64,000 nucleotides of DNA, taken from Runella sp. CRIBMP. Its GTDB lineage: Bacteria; Bacteroidota; Bacteroidia; Cytophagales; Spirosomataceae. This document shows, in pieces, positions 61,441-64,000 of this stretch (the first letter of the stretch is position 1; each line of letters begins with the position of its first letter). Below the pieces are notes generated by a model. The model had not been told where the DNA came from and made no database searches. It saw only the letters and a program-made list of their open reading frames with translations. The stretch covers positions 124,001-188,000 of the forward strand of contig NZ_JAAAKZ010000010.1 in the NCBI RefSeq assembly GCF_009905605.1, in the 5' to 3' direction. Position numbers and translations under genes: made by a program.

Positions 61441-62716
61441 CCAACCGCAACAATTCAATTTCAGCAGCCTTGGCCGCAAAGCTTAGATTGGTAAAAGTAT
61501 AACCTATATTTTCAAAGCTTTGCTGCGCTTGGCGCACTTCTACGATGGTGGCTTGACGAAGCTGAAAACGTTGTAGCGTCAAATCCAATAGTTGTTTGGC
61601 CAAGTCTATATTCTTTTTCTGGTCCTCCAATTGTTGCAGGCTCATGGTATAGGCTTGATACGTCCGCACGGCCGTATTGCTAAAATTGCGCATCAAAATG
61701 CTTTTTTGTAGGCCTGCATTTTTGGCATTTATCCCAGCTATTTGTTCTTGTCTTTTAAATATTCCACCGTTATAAATTGGGATGCTTAAAGATAATCCAA
61801 TCAACGGGCCACTGCTTTGGTTGAGTAGGGTTAAGCCCGCTGCTTGTTGATTTCGGTTGTAGCTATACCCTGCATTGGCCCGAAGCGAGGGATAACGCAA
61901 GGCCGTTGTTTCTTTAATCAATTGTTCGGCAATCCGAATTTGATAATCGGCGGCCATCAACTCGGCGTTTCTATCTAATTTTTTTAGAATATCGTTTAAT
62001 CCAATTCCACGCTCTACGATGATGGTATCCTGCACCGAAATCAGGGTATCGGGGCGTACATTCATCAGCAACAATAAATCGGTTTTGGCCTGTTCGATGA
62101 TGAGTTGCTGCGATTGTTTTGTTTGGTATAGGGTGTTCAAATCAATTTGCGACTGAAACAAATCGGCATTGTTGGCAAGCCCCACACTTTGCTGGGCTTT
62201 TACGATGTCAAGGCGTTTTTGGGCTACGTCGATGGATTGATCAATGGTTCGGGTATAGGCCTGTTGCCGAATCACGTCGTAGTACTTCGTCATCACCGCC
62301 GCGATGGTGTTTTGTACTTGCGCATTCACCAACTGGAGGCTCTGCAATTCCACCTGTTCCAACCGCTTTTTTACGAATTTCACCCGATTTCCGTTGTAAA
62401 GCAATATCGTTGCGGTTACGTTTGAGTTCAACTGGTTGGCCGCAGCACCGTTTCGTCTGATTTCTACGCCCGTATTCAGTTTCTGATTTACGTTCGTAAT
62501 CTGCTCATTGTCATTGATGGTCGCAGTGACGGTAGGCCGCCCCCCCGCAATGCTGATGTGGTTATTGATGTCGGCGATTTGTACGTTATTTTTCAACACT
62601 TCAATATCAAGATTGTTCTTCAGGGCAATACTAACCGCATCAGATAGGGAAAGTGTTTGCGAAAAAGCTCTTGAAGAAAGAAATAAAACGAACAGTACTA
62701 AAGTGTATTTCTTCAT
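61424..62716 (-). CDS. TolC family outer-membrane efflux protein
   Basis: 430 residues with signal peptide MKKYTLVLFVLFLSSRAFSQ. The two TolC repeats each read as long coiled-coil hairpins: LSLSDAVSIALKNNLDIEVL and VQNTIAAVMTKYYDVIRQQA early; ILKKLDRNAELMAADYQIRI and RNFSNTAVRTYQAYTMSLQQ late; then FQLRQATIVEVRQAQQSFEN. It forms the trimeric outer-membrane exit duct for an RND pump. The RND gene lies 151 nt upstream on the same strand, with a palindromic repeat between. Its stop codon overlaps the end of the YegD gene on the other strand. Confidence 0.92.
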   Translation of the reverse strand: MKKYTLVLFVLFLSSRAFSQTLSLSDAVSIALKNNLDIEVLKNNVQIADINNHISIAGGRPTVTATINDNEQITNVNQKLNTGVEIRRNGAAANQLNSNVTATILLYNGNRVKFVKKRLEQVELQSLQLVNAQVQNTIAAVMTKYYDVIRQQAYTRTIDQSIDVAQKRLDIVKAQQSVGLANNADLFQSQIDLNTLYQTKQSQQLIIEQAKTDLLLLMNVRPDTLISVQDTIIVERGIGLNDILKKLDRNAELMAADYQIRIAEQLIKETTALRYPSLRANAGYSYNRNQQAAGLTLLNQSSGPLIGLSLSIPIYNGGIFKRQEQIAGINAKNAGLQKSILMRNFSNTAVRTYQAYTMSLQQLEDQKKNIDLAKQLLDLTLQRFQLRQATIVEVRQAQQSFENIGYTFTNLSFAAKAAEIELLRLVNELK

Positions 62717-62760
62717 TGTGAAGATCGTATTTTACAGAAAAAGGATTTTATGTTTTTTAT

Positions 62761-62824
62761 AAACGTCGGTGAGGTTTTGAACCTTCTTTCACAAACGTCG
62801 GCGAGGTTAAAACCTCACCGACGT
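62761..62824. repeat. Double palindromic repeat (AACGTCGGCGAGGTTT family)
   Basis: Two tandem head-to-tail copies: AAACGTCGGTGAGGTTTT (62761-62778) and ACGTCGGCGAGGTTAAAA (62795-62812), the second closed by AACCTCACCGACGT (62811-62824) into a 14-bp hairpin with one mismatch. The same arm forms the rocD terminator at 20609. Confidence 0.75.
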
Positions 62825-62867
62825 AATTTATCCCGACATTATTCAAGTAAGTCGAAATGCTATTATA

Positions 62868-64000
62868 TTAATGCACAGGCATTTCTGCTTCTTTAGGTGT
62901 TTCTTCGGATTCGATGGTTTTGTGCTCCCCCGAAACATACGTGTACACGGCAGGTACCACAAACAGGGTAAGTACCAAAGAAAACAAAATGCCGCAAACG
63001 ACCACGATACCCAAAGGAATACGACTTGAACCCGCAGCGCCCAAACTCAGCGCAATTGGCAGCGCGCCTAATGAGGTAGCCAAACTGGTCATAAGGATAG
63101 GGCGAAGGCGTTGAGTTGCCGCATCTACCACAGCTTCCATCTTTTTGAGGCCCTGTTCTCGCCTTTTGTTGGCAAACTCCACAATCAAAATTCCATTTTT
63201 GGTCACCAATCCAATGAGCATAATCATCCCAATTTGCGAGAAAATATTGAGGGTTTGGTCATAAACCCACAAGCTCAATAGCGCTCCCGCGAGTGCCAAC
63301 GGCACCGTAATCATGATGGTGAAGGGGTCGATGAAACTTTCAAACTGAGCCGCCAATACCAAGTAAATCAATACCAAAGCCAGCGCAAACGCAAAAAGAA
63401 TATTTGATGAGCTTTCCGAGAAATCTCTCGAAGGGCCAGAAAGCGCGGTTTGGTAGCTTTCGTCCAATAATTTAGCGGCAATTTTATCCATGGCAGCAAT
63501 GCCATCACCAATGGTATAACCCTCTGACAAAGAAGCGGAAATGGTAGCTGCTTTGTAGCGATTATAGTGATAAATCGTCGTTGGATTGGTGCTTTCTTCC
63601 CATTTGATTACTGAACTTAAAGGGATATTTTCACCCCGCACATTACGCACATACAGCCGCCCGATGTCTTCGGGCTTGTTGCGGTCGCTTCTTTCTACCT
63701 GCGCAATGACCGAGTATTGAAAACCATTTTGAATAAAATAAGCCAAACGCCCGCCGCTGAAGGCCGCCTGAATCGTCGCAATCACATCTTGGGTAGTTAG
63801 CCCCAAGTCCTTGATTTTCATACGATCTACGGTCAGTTTTAATTCAGGACGGTTAAATTTCAGGTTTACGTCCACGTTGGCAAACGTTTTATCATTCCGT
63901 GCAGCCTCCAAAAATTTAGGAATAATTGCCCGAAGTTTGTCCAAATCTTGATTTTGGAGAATGAATTGAACAGGGAGCCCCCCGCGTGAGCCAAAGCCCA
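62868..64000 (-). CDS. RND family efflux permease, C-terminal part (runs off right edge)
   Basis: The frame remains open to the window edge; upstream of the visible Met the sequence reads GFGSRGGLPVQFILQNQDLD, the conserved porter-domain start of the second AcrB half, so only the C-terminal third of a roughly 1040-residue pump is present. The visible part includes the docking/porter segment and the last transmembrane bundle (FAFALALVLIYLVLAAQFES; GMIMLIGLVTKNGILIVEFA; LFSLVLTLFVVPAVYTY). It uses proton motive force to export hydrophobic compounds with an adaptor (not seen) and the TolC protein encoded next. Confidence 0.92.
   Translation of the reverse strand, partial: GFGSRGGLPVQFILQNQDLDKLRAIIPKFLEAARNDKTFANVDVNLKFNRPELKLTVDRMKIKDLGLTTQDVIATIQAAFSGGRLAYFIQNGFQYSVIAQVERSDRNKPEDIGRLYVRNVRGENIPLSSVIKWEESTNPTTIYHYNRYKAATISASLSEGYTIGDGIAAMDKIAAKLLDESYQTALSGPSRDFSESSSNILFAFALALVLIYLVLAAQFESFIDPFTIMITVPLALAGALLSLWVYDQTLNIFSQIGMIMLIGLVTKNGILIVEFANKRREQGLKKMEAVVDAATQRLRPILMTSLATSLGALPIALSLGAAGSSRIPLGIVVVCGILFSLVLTLFVVPAVYTYVSGEHKTIESEETPKEAEMPVH

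Noticed and set aside
1-64000. tRNA, rRNA, integrase or transposase genes
   Set aside because: Read for on both strands; none found, including around the putative island ends.

Overview
The window reads as chromosomal DNA of a Bacteroidota bacterium, most likely a Cytophagales/Spirosomataceae organism such as Runella (genus by inference only). Evidence: a SusC/SusD pair with an ECF sigma/FecR anti-sigma switch, DUF6089, DUF3109 and DUF1080 proteins, many Gfo/Idh/MocA and xylose-isomerase-like enzymes, sulfatases, near absence of Shine-Dalgarno sequences, and repeated Bacteroidota-type promoter boxes (TAnnTTTG at -7, TTTG at -33). No tRNA, rRNA, CRISPR array or transposase was found.

Layout. 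1-196 is the start of a DUF262-type protein cut by the left edge. 426-9762 (minus strand) is a nine-gene carbohydrate cluster: DUF1080 lipoprotein, tagatose/psicose-3-epimerase-like enzyme, ThuA-like protein, two further TIM-barrel isomerases, alpha/beta hydrolase, DUF4432 mutarotase-like protein, cupin isomerase-like protein and a Gfo/Idh/MocA dehydrogenase. This matches the logic of oxidise-to-keto-sugar, cleave, isomerise pathways. 10021-12692 is a FIST sensor with a hybrid histidine kinase. 12975-19138 holds PhzF, a thioredoxin-like protein, an Lrp regulator with an FGGY kinase, and a large secreted metalloprotease. 19364-28263 is mostly housekeeping: rocD, DASH cryptochrome, glyoxalase-fold protein, engB, pfkB-type kinase, a NuoI-like ferredoxin with a long repetitive tail, a histone-H1-like protein, a TrmH methyltransferase and an M16 peptidase. 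28397-38041 holds an O-methyltransferase, LysM transglycosylase, DUF3109, an alkyltransferase-like protein, OmpA/PD40, lipoproteins, HIT and DUF6089.

fusA-rpsJ (38435-40992) stand apart from other ribosomal genes. The last codons of rpsJ plus its terminator recur at 44620-44684, so the stretch between (a LuxR-type HTH protein and four small secreted proteins) looks like an inserted island flanked by imperfect direct repeats.

44813-58398 is a sulfated-glycan locus: one divergent sulfatase, a coiled-coil protein with a membrane-anchored actin-fold protein, then sigma factor, FecR, STN-containing SusC, SusD and two sulfatases. The right end carries an L,D-transpeptidase, a YegD-type Hsp70 and, on the minus strand, a TolC plus RND efflux system cut by the right edge. 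Two families of palindromic intergenic repeats are visible; the AACGTCGGCGAGGTTT family occurs at 20609 and at 62761.
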